DNA of 64,000 nt from Arthrobacter globiformis (GCF_030817195.1 NZ_JAUSYZ010000001.1:4526001-4590000), one strand, 5' to 3'. Shown: positions 7,270 to 17,319, counted from the first letter of the stretch. Notes: a model not told the origin generated them from the letters alone. Numbers and translations: made by a program.

Positions 7270-9403
7270 CTAAGCCTTGGCTGCTGAAACGGCGGACGGT
7301 TCTGTGGCGTTGGGGGTTTCCAGAGGGATGGCCAGGCTCTGCGCCTGGATCGCGGTGATGGCCACCGTGTTGACGATGTCTTCCACGGTGCAGCCGCGGG
7401 AGAGGTCGTTGACGGGCTTGCGCAGCCCCTGCAGGACGGGCCCGACGGCGACCGCTCCGGAGCTCTGCTGCACCGCCTTGTACGTGTTGTTGCCGGTGTT
7501 CAGGTCCGGGAAGATGAACACCGTCGCCTGGCCGGCGACGGACGAGCCGGGCATCTTGGACTCGGCGATGGAGGCGTCCACGGCGGCGTCGTACTGGATG
7601 GGGCCCTCGACGGCGAGATCAGGGCGGCGTTCCCTGACCAGGTCGGTGGCCTGCCGGACTTCCTCCACGGCCTCGCCCGAGCCGGAGCCGCCGGTGGAGT
7701 AGGACAGCATGGCCACCCGGGGCTCCACCCCGAACTGGGAAGCGGTTTCGGCCGAGGCCAGGGCGATGTCCGCGAGCTGCTCCACGTTGGGGTCCGGGTT
7801 CACCGCGCAGTCGCCGTAGACCAGCACGCGGTCCGGCATGAGCATCAGGAACACCGAGGAGACGATCTTCACGCCCTGCCGGGTCTTCACGAACTCCAGT
7901 GCGGGGCGGATGGTGTGGGCGGTGGTGTGCGCGGCGCCGGAGACCATGCCGTCCACCACGCCCAGCTGGACCATCATGGTGCCGAAGTAGCTTTCGTCCT
8001 GCATGACCTCCAGTGCCCGGGCCAGGTCAACGCCCTTGTGCGCCCTGAGCTCGGCGTATCTGGCGGCGAAGTCCTGGCGCAGCTCGGAGGTGGCGGGGTC
8101 CACGATGTTGATGCCGGCGAGGTCGATGCCGCGGCTGGCGGCGAGCTCCCGGACGTCGGCTTCCCGGCCCAGCAGCGTCAGGTCGCAGACGTCCCGGCGG
8201 TGCAGGATTTCGGCGGCCTTCAGGATCCGTATGTCCTTGCCCTCCGGCAGCACGATGTGGCGGCGCTGGGAGCGGGCACGCTCGATGAGGTCGTGCAGGA
8301 ACCGCAGCGGCGTCATCCGCTCGGCTCGGGGCAGGTGCAGGCGCTCGAGCATTTCGGCCTCGTCCACCTGCCGGGACCACAGTCCCAGCGCGGAGGCCAC
8401 CTTGCGCCGGTGGCCGCTCCAGATCTCGCTGCGGACCTCGGACACGCGCCGGGCCGTGGTGTAGGTGTCATCTTCCGTGGCGAACACAGGGAACGGCGCG
8501 GAGGCCAGCAGCGGGTAGATGTTGGCGTCCGGGGCCAGGCCGCCGGTGAGGATCAGCCCGGACGGGACCGGGAACTCGGGCGAGAAGGACGACGCCAGGC
8601 AGGCCACCATCACATCCGCCCGGTCACCGGGCACGATCACCAGCGCGCCGTCGTCGAGCACATTCAGGAAGTTGCCCACATTCATGGCTGCGACCTTGAC
8701 ATCACGGACGTCCCGCTCCATGTCCGCGCGGCCGGCGATCTGCCGCAGCGCCAGCGCCGTGCCGACCTCGCCCGTGGTGGGTCGGGCGATGTCTTCCAGC
8801 TCCGGGAAAACGTACACCGGCCGGCCGGATGCGCCGGGTTTCACCGCCGCAACGATCGCGTCCACGTCCTCCGGGTCCGCCCGGTTCACCATCATGGCCA
8901 GGAGCGAGCACTTCTCGGCGGCCAGCTCCTTGCGGGCCACGTCGACGGCGGCCGCGGCCTCCGTCACGCTGCGCCCCTTGGCGCCCACCACCGCGACGAT
9001 GGGCGCGGCCAGGTTGTTGGCCAGGCGAGCGTTGAGGTCGAATTCGACGGCGGCGTCGTGGCCCGTGAGGTCCGTCCCCTCCACGATGATCACGTCGCAG
9101 TGCCGGCCCATCTCGGCGAAGATCTCCACGCAGCGGGAATCGATGTCCTCCCGCCTGCCTTCTGCGAGCAGGCCGCGGACCTCCGTGAATGTCAGTCCCG
9201 CCGCGGCAGCGCTGGTCGTCCAGGTCGAAACGGGACTTCATGAGCGCCACCATCGGATCCGCGCCGGCGTCGTCGCCGTGCACCACGGGTTTGAAGAATC
9301 CGATCCGGTCCGCGTGCCGGTGGAGCGTGTCCGCCAGGCCCAGCGCTATGAGCGACTTCCCCGATCCCGGGGTGGTCGCACTGACATATATCCCTTTGGC
9401 CAT
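7270..9403 (-). pseudogene. pta: Phosphate acetyltransferase, interrupted by one frameshift
   Basis: Would convert acetyl-CoA and phosphate to acetyl phosphate. The N-terminal part (MAKGIYVSATTPGSGKS, a P-loop dethiobiotin-synthetase-like AAA domain) begins at ATG 9403 with an AGAGGACAG site. The rest (EIFAEMGRHCDVIIVEGTDLTGH, DRTGG-like middle, then the catalytic PTA domain with YSTGGSGSG) is in another frame. The change falls between about 9197 and 9214; removing one G from the GGG at 9197-9199 would rejoin CRGG to LTFTEVRGLL and restore 710 residues. The whole interval is 3n+1 bases long. Either a sequencing error or a true lesion; ackA downstream is intact. Confidence 0.9.
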
Positions 9404-9658
9404 GATCTGTCCTCTGGTTGGAAGCTCCTGCGTGGAACGTGCTGCATTGGACGTGTGCCGGATTACTGACGGGACGCGCCAAGCGCGCCTTCCCCCATAC
9501 TTTCACTTGTTGCCGCGCTTCCGGGAGCACACAATGGTGTTGATTGCCACGTCGGCGCACGTCCGCCGTCCCGGACCCGGAGTGGGCCAGCGCCCCGGGA
9601 CCGCCCCATCCGCAGCAACGTACCGGACAGCGGCCGCCTGGCTGCAACGTCCTGAACG

Positions 9659-10525
9659 ATGGTGGTCCCGATGAGTCCCGCTGGCCGCGCTTCCGATCCG
9701 TCCGTCCCTCCGCTGCGCCGGCTCATCGCTGCCCGCCCGGTGACCGCGTTCCTGGTCGTTGCGATCGGGCTGACGTGGCTGGCCCTGATCCTGTCCATCG
9801 CGCTGCTCGGCAATGCGATGCCCGGCATCCTCGCCGAACTGCTCATCCTGCTGGGAACGGCCGTCCTGGTGACCCGGGCGGCCGGCGGCAAGCCCGGCGT
9901 GCGGGATCTGTTCCGCCAAACCGTCCGATGGCGCGTCGGAGCGGGCTGGTATGTGGCGGCGGTCCTGGCCCTGCCCGCCCTGACCGTGCTCATCGCGGCC
10001 GCCACCGGCACGTTCCATCAGCCCGCGGACGGGTGGGCCCCGGTCGCAGGGTCATACCTGCTGAACACGCTGATCGTAGGCGCCCTGCTGGGGAACATCT
10101 GGGAGGAGCTGGCATGGACGGGGGTGGTCCAGCGCCGGCTGATGGAGCGCCACGGCCTGGTTGCCGGCAGCCTGCTCACCGCCATTCCCTTCGCGCTCAT
10201 CCATCTGCCGCTGGCCTTCGGGGACAAGGGCTTCGGCGGCACCCCGTGGCCGGACGTGGCGGTTGCGTGGGGTGTGCTTCTGGTCTTCGCGCCGCTGTTC
10301 CGACTGCTGGTGGGCATCGCCTACCTCGGAACGAGCCAGAGCCTGCTGATCGTGGCACTCCTCCACGCCTCGTTCAACGCCTCCTCGGCGGACAAGTTCA
10401 CAGTGTTCGACGGCGCGTGGCAGCAGATTGCTGCGGCCACCGTTTTGCTGGTGATCCTGGCGCGGCTCCGGAAATTCCGCGCCCTGGCGGCGGGGGCAGG
10501 CCATGGCGCAGCCGTCGCCCCCTGA
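9659..10525 (+). CDS. CPBP-family intramembrane metalloprotease (first of a tandem pair)
   Basis: A 288-residue multi-pass membrane protein with about eight hydrophobic segments. The family's glutamate pair is in WEELAWTGVVQRRL (about residue 150), the first histidine motif in ALIHLPLAF, and the last conserved block is LHASFNASS. CPBP proteins (CAAX-prenyl-protease/bacteriocin-processing type) act in the membrane on peptides or prenylated substrates; the actual substrate is unknown. ATG 9659 is used; ATG 9671 is an alternative. The gene overlaps the next CPBP gene by 23 bp, so the pair is co-translated. Confidence 0.82.
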   Translation: MVVPMSPAGRASDPSVPPLRRLIAARPVTAFLVVAIGLTWLALILSIALLGNAMPGILAELLILLGTAVLVTRAAGGKPGVRDLFRQTVRWRVGAGWYVAAVLALPALTVLIAAATGTFHQPADGWAPVAGSYLLNTLIVGALLGNIWEELAWTGVVQRRLMERHGLVAGSLLTAIPFALIHLPLAFGDKGFGGTPWPDVAVAWGVLLVFAPLFRLLVGIAYLGTSQSLLIVALLHASFNASSADKFTVFDGAWQQIAAATVLLVILARLRKFRALAAGAGHGAAVAP

Positions 10526-11405
10526 CCAGCCCATGCCCGGTGAACAGCCGCTGCCCGCTCGCGGCGGAGGCCGCCGTCGAGCCCGGAAGGAAGCGGACAG
10601 GCACGGAAGGATGGGCTGGCCCGCCGCCCACCGGCTCGCGCTGTTCTTCGCCCTGGCGTTCGCCATTTCCTGGCTGGTGTGGCCGCTGACCCTCCTCAAC
10701 CCGAACAGCTCGCCCCTGATACCGTTCGGGCCTGCCCTGGCCGCGGCCATCACTGCCTTTCTCGCCGGCGGCAAGGCCGAGCTGCTGCAACTGCTCCGGC
10801 AACTGGCCCGGTGGCGCGTGGCCGGCCGCTGGTATTTGGCCGCCGCGGGACTGCCCTGCCTGCTGGTGACGCTGGCGACCGGACTCACGGTCTCCGGCGG
10901 CGCGTCCGCCCCGGAGCTCGGACCCAATCCAGGCTGGTTCATGCTGCTCGGCACCTTCGCGTTCACGCTGGTGACCGTTGGCCTCTTCGAGGAGCTGGGC
11001 TGGCGCGGCTACGCCCTTCCGCTCCTGCAGCGGGACCACCCGGCCCTGTCGGCGGCACTGCTCCTCGGGCTGGTGTGGGCGGCGTGGCACCTTCCGGAGC
11101 TGCTGTCGGATCCCACCGGGCAGCGGCCGCCGCTTCCGTTCCTGCTTATGGTCCTAGCGCAGTCCGTGCTGTTGGCCTGGCTCTACAACAGCAGCGGCAG
11201 TGTTCCCATCTGCATGGTTTTCCACGCCGCGTTCAACACCTCCGGCGCCCTGGTCTTTCCAGCCCTGCTGGGGCCTGACTACCTCACGCTCTGGTGGACC
11301 GTGGCGCTCCTGCATGTCCTGGCCGCGCTGGTGGTCATCGCCGTCGCCGGGCCCCTCCGGCTGGCCCGCACCCTTGACATGAACCCCTCCAATGGGATTA
11401 CCTAA
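10503..11405 (+). CDS. CPBP-family intramembrane metalloprotease (second of a tandem pair)
   Basis: A 300-residue paralogue of its upstream neighbour with a charged, Pro/Arg-rich N-terminal tail of about 40 residues, then multiple membrane segments. Catalytic-type motifs are FEELGWRGYALPLLQ, WAAWHLPELL and MVFHAAFNTSG, closer to the family consensus (EExxWRG) than those of the first copy. It may form a heteromeric pair with the upstream protein; a self-protection or signalling role is only a guess. The gene ends just before the paaI operator. Confidence 0.84.
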   Translation: MAQPSPPDQPMPGEQPLPARGGGRRRARKEADRHGRMGWPAAHRLALFFALAFAISWLVWPLTLLNPNSSPLIPFGPALAAAITAFLAGGKAELLQLLRQLARWRVAGRWYLAAAGLPCLLVTLATGLTVSGGASAPELGPNPGWFMLLGTFAFTLVTVGLFEELGWRGYALPLLQRDHPALSAALLLGLVWAAWHLPELLSDPTGQRPPLPFLLMVLAQSVLLAWLYNSSGSVPICMVFHAAFNTSGALVFPALLGPDYLTLWWTVALLHVLAALVVIAVAGPLRLARTLDMNPSNGIT

Positions 11406-11421
11406 TGAACATTCGGTAAAT
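11397..11421. promoter_or_regulatory. PaaR-type operator before paaI-paaK
   Basis: Read on the minus strand it contains TTACCGAATGTTCATTAGG and ends GTAAT, matching the sites at 15783, 20216 and 31037. It straddles the end of the CPBP gene and lies about 20 bp upstream of the paaI start. The palindromic TTACCG..CGGTAA design is like the operator of the TetR-type PaaR of Corynebacterium (established family knowledge). Confidence 0.65.
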
Positions 11422-11441
11422 AAAGCTGGAGGCAACGACGC

Positions 11442-11897
11442 ATGGCTGAAACGGCAATCCCCGGTGTGGCCCACCACATCCTCGAGAACGATTACGCCTC
11501 GGAATGGATGGGCATCGAAGTCCTCAGACTCAGCGACGGCCACGCAACCATCCGGATGACCCTCCGGCAGGAAATGCTGAACGGCTTCGGCATGGCCCAC
11601 GGCGGAATGATCTTCGCCTTCGCGGACTCTGCGTTCGCCCTCGCCTGCAACCCCGCGTCGCCCGCCGACCCGGACAGCATCACCGTTGCTGCCGGCGTCG
11701 ACATTAACTTCCTCAAGCCGGCCTATCAGGGCCAGGTCATCACTGCCGTCGCCGACCGCCGCTCCAGCGCGGGCCGCAGCGGCCTCTACGACATCCAGAT
11801 CTTCGCTGCCGATCCCGGTGCGGACCTCAGTTCGGGCAAGCCCGGTGAACTCATTGCCGAGTTCCGCGGACGCAGCCGTACCATCCCCAAGAAGTAG
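11442..11897 (+). CDS. paaI: Hydroxyphenylacetyl-CoA thioesterase PaaI
   Basis: A 151-residue single hotdog-fold protein. The catalytic loop GFGMAHGGMIFAFADSAFALACN contains the HGG and acidic residues typical of PaaI, which hydrolyses ring-hydroxylated phenylacetyl-CoA dead-end products and frees CoA. ATG 11442 is preceded by CTGGAGG. It is followed ten bases later by paaK and preceded by the TetR-type operator, supporting the pathway assignment. Confidence 0.88.
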   Translation: MAETAIPGVAHHILENDYASEWMGIEVLRLSDGHATIRMTLRQEMLNGFGMAHGGMIFAFADSAFALACNPASPADPDSITVAAGVDINFLKPAYQGQVITAVADRRSSAGRSGLYDIQIFAADPGADLSSGKPGELIAEFRGRSRTIPKK

Positions 11898-11907
11898 GAA
11901 GCAGAAC

Positions 11908-13281
11908 ATGACCCTCCACGCCCCTGAACCCGCTGTCGCCGCGCCCACCGAGGCCGGAGCGCACCCCACCGGCGCCGCCCTCGACCCCGAGGAGACCATG
12001 TCCCGGGACCAGATCGAAGCGCTCCAGCTCAGCCGGCTCCAGCACACCGTCGCGTACGCGTACGACCGCGTTCCGCTCTACAAGCGCAAGTTCGACGACG
12101 CCGGCATCCACCCCTCGGACCTGCGCGAACTCGCCGATCTAGGCAACTTCCCCTTCACCACCAAGGAGGACCTGCGCCAGGAGTACCCGTTCGGCATGTT
12201 CGCCGTCCCGCAGAGCGAGGTGGCCCGCGTGCACGCCAGCTCCGGCACCACAGGCCGGCCCACCGTCGTCGGCTACACCAAGCAGGATCTGGCCGACTGG
12301 GCCAAACTGGTGGCCCGCTGCCTCCGCGCCTCCGGTGTCCGCCCCGGCATGAAGGTCCACAACGCCTACGGCTACGGCCTCTTCACCGGCGGGCTGGGCG
12401 CCCACGCCGGTGCCGAGGCGCTGGGCTGCACCGTGATTCCGATGTCCGGCGGGCAGACCGAACGCCAGATCCAGCTCATCCAGGACTTCGAGCCGGACGC
12501 CATCCTGGCCACGCCCACATACCTGCTCACCATCGCCGATGCCATGGCCCACATGGGAATCGACCCCACGTCCACCTCGCTGAAGTACGCGGTGCTCGGC
12601 GCCGAGCCGTGGACCCAGGAGATGCGCCACGAGCTTGAGGTCACCATGAACATCAAGGCCTGCGACATCTACGGGCTCTCTGAAGTCATGGGACCGGGCG
12701 TTGCCGGCGAATGCGTGGAGACCCAGGACGGCAGCCACATCTGGGAGGACCACTTCCGGCCGGAAGTCATCGACCCGTTTAACCCCAACCCTGGCAAGGA
12801 AAACGTGCTGGGCGACGGCGAGCACGGTGAGCTCGTGTTCACCTCGCTTACCAAGGAAGCCCTGCCGATCATCCGCTACCGTACCAAGGACCTCACCCGG
12901 CTGCTCCCCGGCACCGCCCGCCCGGCGCACCGCCGGATGGGACGCATCACGGGCCGCAGCGACGACATGATCATCCTCCGCGGCGTGAACCTCTTCCCGT
13001 CCCAGATCGAGGAAATCGCGCTGCGCATCCCCGAGCTCAGCCCGCACTTCCAGCTGGTGCTCACCCGACCGGAGGGCCAGCGCATGGACCAGCTGACAGT
13101 GAAGATCGAGCGCCGTGACAATGTCACCGCCGCGGAGAGCACGACGGCGGCCCACACCCTGCGGGAGCAGATCAAGATCCACGTGGGTTCTTCGTGCACG
13201 GTGGACGTGGTGGAGCCCGGCTCGCTCGAGCGATCCAGCGGCAAACTGCGCCGGATCTACGACCTGCGCCCGAAGGGGTAG
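11908..13281 (+). CDS. paaK: Phenylacetate-CoA ligase
   Basis: Activates phenylacetate to phenylacetyl-CoA with ATP, the entry step of the aerobic hybrid phenylacetate pathway. The 457-residue product has the adenylate-forming P loop SSGTTGRPTVVGYT (about residue 112), the GLSEVMGPG block, and the hinge and C-terminal domain GRSDDMIILRGVNLFPSQIEE. ATG 11908 follows an AGGAAGCAG site; the longer frame upstream overlaps paaI and is not used. It is the second gene of the paaIK operon. Confidence 0.95.
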   Translation: MTLHAPEPAVAAPTEAGAHPTGAALDPEETMSRDQIEALQLSRLQHTVAYAYDRVPLYKRKFDDAGIHPSDLRELADLGNFPFTTKEDLRQEYPFGMFAVPQSEVARVHASSGTTGRPTVVGYTKQDLADWAKLVARCLRASGVRPGMKVHNAYGYGLFTGGLGAHAGAEALGCTVIPMSGGQTERQIQLIQDFEPDAILATPTYLLTIADAMAHMGIDPTSTSLKYAVLGAEPWTQEMRHELEVTMNIKACDIYGLSEVMGPGVAGECVETQDGSHIWEDHFRPEVIDPFNPNPGKENVLGDGEHGELVFTSLTKEALPIIRYRTKDLTRLLPGTARPAHRRMGRITGRSDDMIILRGVNLFPSQIEEIALRIPELSPHFQLVLTRPEGQRMDQLTVKIERRDNVTAAESTTAAHTLREQIKIHVGSSCTVDVVEPGSLERSSGKLRRIYDLRPKG

Positions 13282-13309
13282 CCTCCGGGCGCACGTCATC
13301 AGTGGCAGG

Positions 13310-15499
13310 TCACGGCGTGATCGACCAGCCGAACATCATGGCGTGGTCCTCGTGGGCCAGATTGTGGCAGTGCGCCACATACGGGCCTACGAAGTCCCGG
13401 AAGCCCCGGTAGAGGATCACCGACTCGCCGGGATCGAGTGCCGCGAGGTCTTCCTTCGAGACGTCGTCGGGATGCCCTGGATCTCCTGCACGGGTCACGT
13501 CCTTGCCATTGCGCATGACCGTGCGGTGTTCTTCCATGTGCAGATGGAACGGGTGTACCCAGCCACCGCCTCCGTTGCGGAGCTCCCACAGGTTGAAGCT
13601 GCCTTTTCTCTGCTGGGCCAGGGGCGTGCGTCCGGCGGGATTTCTCAGGCTAGCGGCCACCGCCGCCGGGTCGAAGGGCTTGCCGTTGATGAGCCATTCG
13701 GTCTCCCCTCCCAGGGTGCCGCGCTTCACCTCGAATATCAGCCGGTTGTCCATCATGCTCTGCCAGTTGCTCGGCAACGGCGGAAGCGGCCGGAGTGCCG
13801 TGGGGATTCGACTGTCGTCCGGCACGGTGTCGCCGATCACGAATTTGAGCACCGGAACCTTGTACTTCGGGTCGGGGAAGAAACGGGACGAGTTGGTCCA
13901 CATCCGGCCGTTGGGCATCTTCATGACGTTGGTCAGGTAGACGACGTCGCCTTTGGTGGTGGGAGTGCCGTCCTGGTACCGGGTGAAATCAATGATGACT
14001 TCACGGCGCTTCGCGGGCCACAGTTCAAAGGAATCGCGCCTGAGCGGGAACGGCAACAGCCCGCCGTCGGACGCGATCTGGGTGAACTGCATGCACTGCT
14101 GCCCGTCCGGGATGCGGTACTGCCCCTCCAGCTCGTCATCCACGTAACCGAGCGAAGCCGACGACTTCGGGCCGAGCGTCGAGCTCATCAGCTTGAACTC
14201 GTAGATCCTCGAAACCGAGGCGTCCAGGAACCGGAAGCGGTACTTGCGCCGCTTCACCTCCATCACCGGGGAAGCCGTGCCGTTCACGGTGAAGATGTCG
14301 CCCACAAACCCGTGGTTGGGGAAGTGCTTGTAGAACGTCTTGCCCCACCACTCCGGGTGCTCGGCCGGGTTCTTCGCGGCCGGGAACTCGCCCTGCACGT
14401 CGTGGATGTCCTTGTGGACGGTGACGCCATCATCAAGGCGGACATCGGCGAAGGCCAGGGGAACATCGAACTTGACGTCGAAGGACCCGTCCGGGTTGTT
14501 GGTGCGGACGCCGGGCAGCCGCAGCCCCTGCCGCTCGTCGCCCATGTCCATGCCGTTCTTCGGGTCGTAGATGGGGTACAGGCCCACCAGGCCCTTGTAG
14601 ACGTTCGAGCCGGTGTGGTCCATCGTGTGATCGTGGAACCAGAAAAAGCTCTGCTTCTCCAGGTCATCGCCCCCGGCTGGCCAGTTCAGGTACAGGTTGT
14701 CGACGAACATCTTTGGCAGGAAGCCCGGGCGCTTCGGCCCGGCCATCATCGAGTAGTGCGGGTTGCCATCACTTTCCGGCGCGGTGTGACCGTTGTGCAG
14801 GTGGGTCAGTGAGGACCAGTCCGGCGAACCGAAGTCCTGGCGGTCCAGGTTCAGCGGATTCTCGTCCAGGTGGTTCTCGAACCGCACCAAGACGGGCCTG
14901 CCGTACTCCGCGTTGATCATGGGCCCGGGGAATATGCCGTTAAACCCATAGATAGTGCTGAGGGGCAGCGTGCGCTTGGTGCCCGCCGGATACTTTTTGC
15001 GGTTCGCGTCGAAGGATTCTGTGGGGTCGCCCTCGTCGTCAATGGGCAGCACTTGGGACGTCGTGAACGCGTGGGTCCGGACCAGCACGTTGATCTTGTA
15101 GACTATCGGGTCCGGATAGCCGAGCCGGCTCGGCCAGAGCTGGTGCTGCTCGTTGCGCAGCGAGTTCTGCTGGCCCGGTCCCGGTCCGGGCGGGTTGCTC
15201 CAAGTACCAACCACCGATTTCGGCACCGGGGCGAGCGCTTTGGGGATCGGCAGCGGGTCGCTGAACGGCGAGAGGATCAGCGGGCTCGTGGGGTACTTTT
15301 CAATATAGAAAACGGTGTCACTAAGCGCCGTCGACGTGGCGGCGAAAGCGCCGTCAGGCGAAAGCAGCCCCCTTTGGGCGAGCAGCGGACCGGCCCAGGT
15401 TTGTGCGGCCGCGAGCGCCGCCCCGGCCCCGCCGGCCGCGCCCAGGCGAAGTAGCGTGCGGCGCCTCAGCCCGTTGGTGTTTGCAGATTCTTCAGACAT
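13310..15499 (-). CDS. Secreted multicopper oxidase (Tat substrate)
   Basis: A 729-residue three-cupredoxin-domain oxidase. Start ATG 15499 has AAGGAGGC upstream. The N-terminus has a twin-arginine signal (LRRRTLLRLGAAGG). Copper ligands are visible as HLHNGHT, WFHDHTMDH, HPFHLHMEEH and HCHNLAHEDHAMM, which are T1/T2/T3-type sites, so it should be active. The family includes CotA/bilirubin-oxidase-like enzymes that oxidise phenolics, metals or pigments; the substrate here is unknown. It lies convergent to paaK and divergent from the TetR gene; no copper-handling genes are adjacent. Confidence 0.9.
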   Translation of the reverse strand: MSEESANTNGLRRRTLLRLGAAGGAGAALAAAQTWAGPLLAQRGLLSPDGAFAATSTALSDTVFYIEKYPTSPLILSPFSDPLPIPKALAPVPKSVVGTWSNPPGPGPGQQNSLRNEQHQLWPSRLGYPDPIVYKINVLVRTHAFTTSQVLPIDDEGDPTESFDANRKKYPAGTKRTLPLSTIYGFNGIFPGPMINAEYGRPVLVRFENHLDENPLNLDRQDFGSPDWSSLTHLHNGHTAPESDGNPHYSMMAGPKRPGFLPKMFVDNLYLNWPAGGDDLEKQSFFWFHDHTMDHTGSNVYKGLVGLYPIYDPKNGMDMGDERQGLRLPGVRTNNPDGSFDVKFDVPLAFADVRLDDGVTVHKDIHDVQGEFPAAKNPAEHPEWWGKTFYKHFPNHGFVGDIFTVNGTASPVMEVKRRKYRFRFLDASVSRIYEFKLMSSTLGPKSSASLGYVDDELEGQYRIPDGQQCMQFTQIASDGGLLPFPLRRDSFELWPAKRREVIIDFTRYQDGTPTTKGDVVYLTNVMKMPNGRMWTNSSRFFPDPKYKVPVLKFVIGDTVPDDSRIPTALRPLPPLPSNWQSMMDNRLIFEVKRGTLGGETEWLINGKPFDPAAVAASLRNPAGRTPLAQQRKGSFNLWELRNGGGGWVHPFHLHMEEHRTVMRNGKDVTRAGDPGHPDDVSKEDLAALDPGESVILYRGFRDFVGPYVAHCHNLAHEDHAMMFGWSITP

Positions 15500-15813
15500 G
15501 CTCAGTGCCTCCTTGGCATGGGGCACATGCCAATTCCATTGCCCCGGTCGTCATCCCAACATGTGGTTCTGAGACCGAACACTGACCACGGGGACCCCTT
15601 TGTCCCGAGGATCAGCTTTGCCGCACTGATTCCCCTGGCGAAACTGTGGGGTTCGGACCTTGGGGAAAGGCTGATGGCCAGATGCGGAGACCCTCCGAAT
15701 GGGCGGTCTGCCGACGGTTTTAGCCGCCAGCCCCGCCCGAGCGGGCGTGCCTGTGGCGCTTTATTTTTTCGAGCGTCGCGGGATTACCGAACGTTCATGA
15801 GAAAATAGCCCGT
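15500..15813. promoter_or_regulatory. 314-bp divergent control region, multicopper oxidase / TetR regulator
   Basis: It holds the ribosome site of the oxidase, the PaaR-type operator next to the TetR gene, and a small palindrome GGGGAC..GTCCC at 15590-15607 in front of the oxidase that could be a metal-sensor site (low confidence). No open frame of coding character is seen in it. Confidence 0.45.
15783..15806. promoter_or_regulatory. PaaR-type operator at its own regulator gene
   Basis: Contains ATTACCGAACGTTCATGAG, sharing TTACCGAACGTTCA with the paaI site read on the other strand. It ends eight bases before the TetR start codon, so binding would block the gene's own transcription or the leader (autoregulation). 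Confidence 0.65.
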
Positions 15814-16431
15814 ATGCCCAGTACAGCAGCCAGCACAGCATCCCCCACCAAGCGCGGCCGTCCCGGCTACGACCAGCAGTCCGTGCTGCTGATCGCCGTC
15901 GACGTCTTCAACCGCCACGGCTACGATGCCACATCCATGGGCATCCTGGCGGAGAACCTCGGCATCTCCAAGTCGGCGATCTACCATCATGTGCCGTCCA
16001 AGGGCGACCTGCTCAAGCTCGCCCTCGACCACGCGCTCGGCGGCCTGGAGGCCATCCTGGACCAGCCGGGGGCCACCTCGGGGGCGGCCGACGCACGGCT
16101 GGAGTTCGTGCTGCGCCAGACCATCGCCGTGCTGGTGGAGCGGCTTCCCTTCGTCACGCTGCTGCTGCGGCTGCGCGGCAACACGGACATCGAGCGCAAC
16201 GCCATGGAACGCCGGCGCGCCTTCGACCACAAGGTGGCGGGGCTGATCTCCGCGGCCCGCGACGAGGGATCGCTGCGCCAGGACATCGACCCCCGCACGG
16301 TCACCCGGCTCCTGTTCGGAACCATCAACTCGATCGTTGAGTGGTACAAGCCGGGCGGTTCCCTGTCGCCGGAAAAGCTGGCTGACGACGTCATCACCAT
16401 GGCGTTCGACGGCCTGCACGCGAAACCCTGA
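15814..16431 (+). CDS. paaR: TetR-family regulator, probable phenylacetate repressor PaaR
   Basis: A 205-residue TetR protein. Residues 20-65 form the helix-turn-helix (VFNRHGYDATSMGILAENLGISKSAIYHHVPSKGDLL). The C-terminal ligand domain ends with a dimer helix. The family member PaaR of Actinobacteria is released from DNA by phenylacetyl-CoA (established for the family). Its own operator and those at paaI, paaZ and the thiolase operon share one palindrome, which supports naming it PaaR; direct proof is absent. Confidence 0.8.
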   Translation: MPSTAASTASPTKRGRPGYDQQSVLLIAVDVFNRHGYDATSMGILAENLGISKSAIYHHVPSKGDLLKLALDHALGGLEAILDQPGATSGAADARLEFVLRQTIAVLVERLPFVTLLLRLRGNTDIERNAMERRRAFDHKVAGLISAARDEGSLRQDIDPRTVTRLLFGTINSIVEWYKPGGSLSPEKLADDVITMAFDGLHAKP

Positions 16432-16485
16432 CAGGCTAGAAATTAGGCGTTGACGCCCGGGCATTCTGATGCCCACCCTGAATGC

Positions 16486-17319
16486 ATGGCCACGAAACTG
16501 TCGGATCTTCTGTTCGGCGTCTTTCCTGATCTCCGGTACCAGCCCACGCCCAAAAGGATCCGGGCGGGCATCGACGGGAGTCCCGTCGTCGACACCCAGG
16601 AAGCGCTTTTGGTCTGGGAGCCGAAACGCGTCACTCCCGTATACGCCGTCCCCGAGAAGGATCTGCTGGCACGGCTCGAGCCGCCCGCAGCAGAAGGGGA
16701 CGCCGGTCCGGACGAGTATCCCGTCCGGCTGATGGCCGACGCCCCGCCGGCGCTGGACCCTCGGACAGGGTTCCGGCGGCACACGGCGGCGGGCGAGGAG
16801 CTCGACGTCGTGGCATCCGCCTTCAGCGTGCCCCGGGCGGCATTCCGGCCGTCGGATCCGGACCTGGCGGGGTACGTCGTGCTGGATTTCGGCGCGTTCC
16901 ACTGGCTCGAGGACCACGAGGAGATCATCGGGCACCCCCGGGACCCGTTCCACCGCGTGGACATCCGCGCTACGCTGCGGCGCATCGAAGTGAAGCTCGA
17001 CGGCGTGGTGCTGGCCGATACCGTCGGAGCCCACCTGCTGTACGAGACGATGCTCCCCGTCCGGTACTACATACCGCCAGAGGACGTCCGGCTGGACCTG
17101 CTCGAGACCAGCCCGCACCGGACCATCTGTCCGTACAAGGGGCAGGCCAAGTACTGGAGCTACCCGGAGTCGGCCCGGGGCAGGAACATCGCCTGGGCCT
17201 ACGACTCGCGGTTCATCGACGCGCGGCAGATCCACGGGCTGGTCTGCTTCTTCAACGAGCGGGCCGACGTGTCCGTGGACGGCGAGCCGCAGGAGCATCC
17301 GGTCACCCCCTGGTCCTAG
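16486..17319 (+). CDS. DUF427 protein with two tandem domains
   Basis: A 277-residue soluble protein. Two DUF427-like units are visible: residues about 15-85 (KRIRAGIDGSPVVDTQ..LLVWEP..PVYAVPEKDL) and about 165-265 (RRIEVKLDGVVLADT..LLYETMLPVRYYIPPEDV..TICPYKGQAKYWS). The second carries the conserved Cys-Pro-Tyr-Lys-Gly segment. The biochemical role of the family is not established. ATG 16486 is preferred to a TTG at 16450 because homology-like sequence starts only after it. It follows the TetR gene by 54 bp. Confidence 0.8.
   Translation: MATKLSDLLFGVFPDLRYQPTPKRIRAGIDGSPVVDTQEALLVWEPKRVTPVYAVPEKDLLARLEPPAAEGDAGPDEYPVRLMADAPPALDPRTGFRRHTAAGEELDVVASAFSVPRAAFRPSDPDLAGYVVLDFGAFHWLEDHEEIIGHPRDPFHRVDIRATLRRIEVKLDGVVLADTVGAHLLYETMLPVRYYIPPEDVRLDLLETSPHRTICPYKGQAKYWSYPESARGRNIAWAYDSRFIDARQIHGLVCFFNERADVSVDGEPQEHPVTPWS

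Noticed and set aside
6038..7273. 411-codon plus-strand frame across ackA
   Set aside because: Antisense shadow of acetate kinase, which has all family motifs on the minus strand.
13115..14812. 565-codon plus-strand frame across paaK end and the multicopper oxidase
   Set aside because: Runs through two real genes on either strand; composition is of shadow type and no domain is seen.
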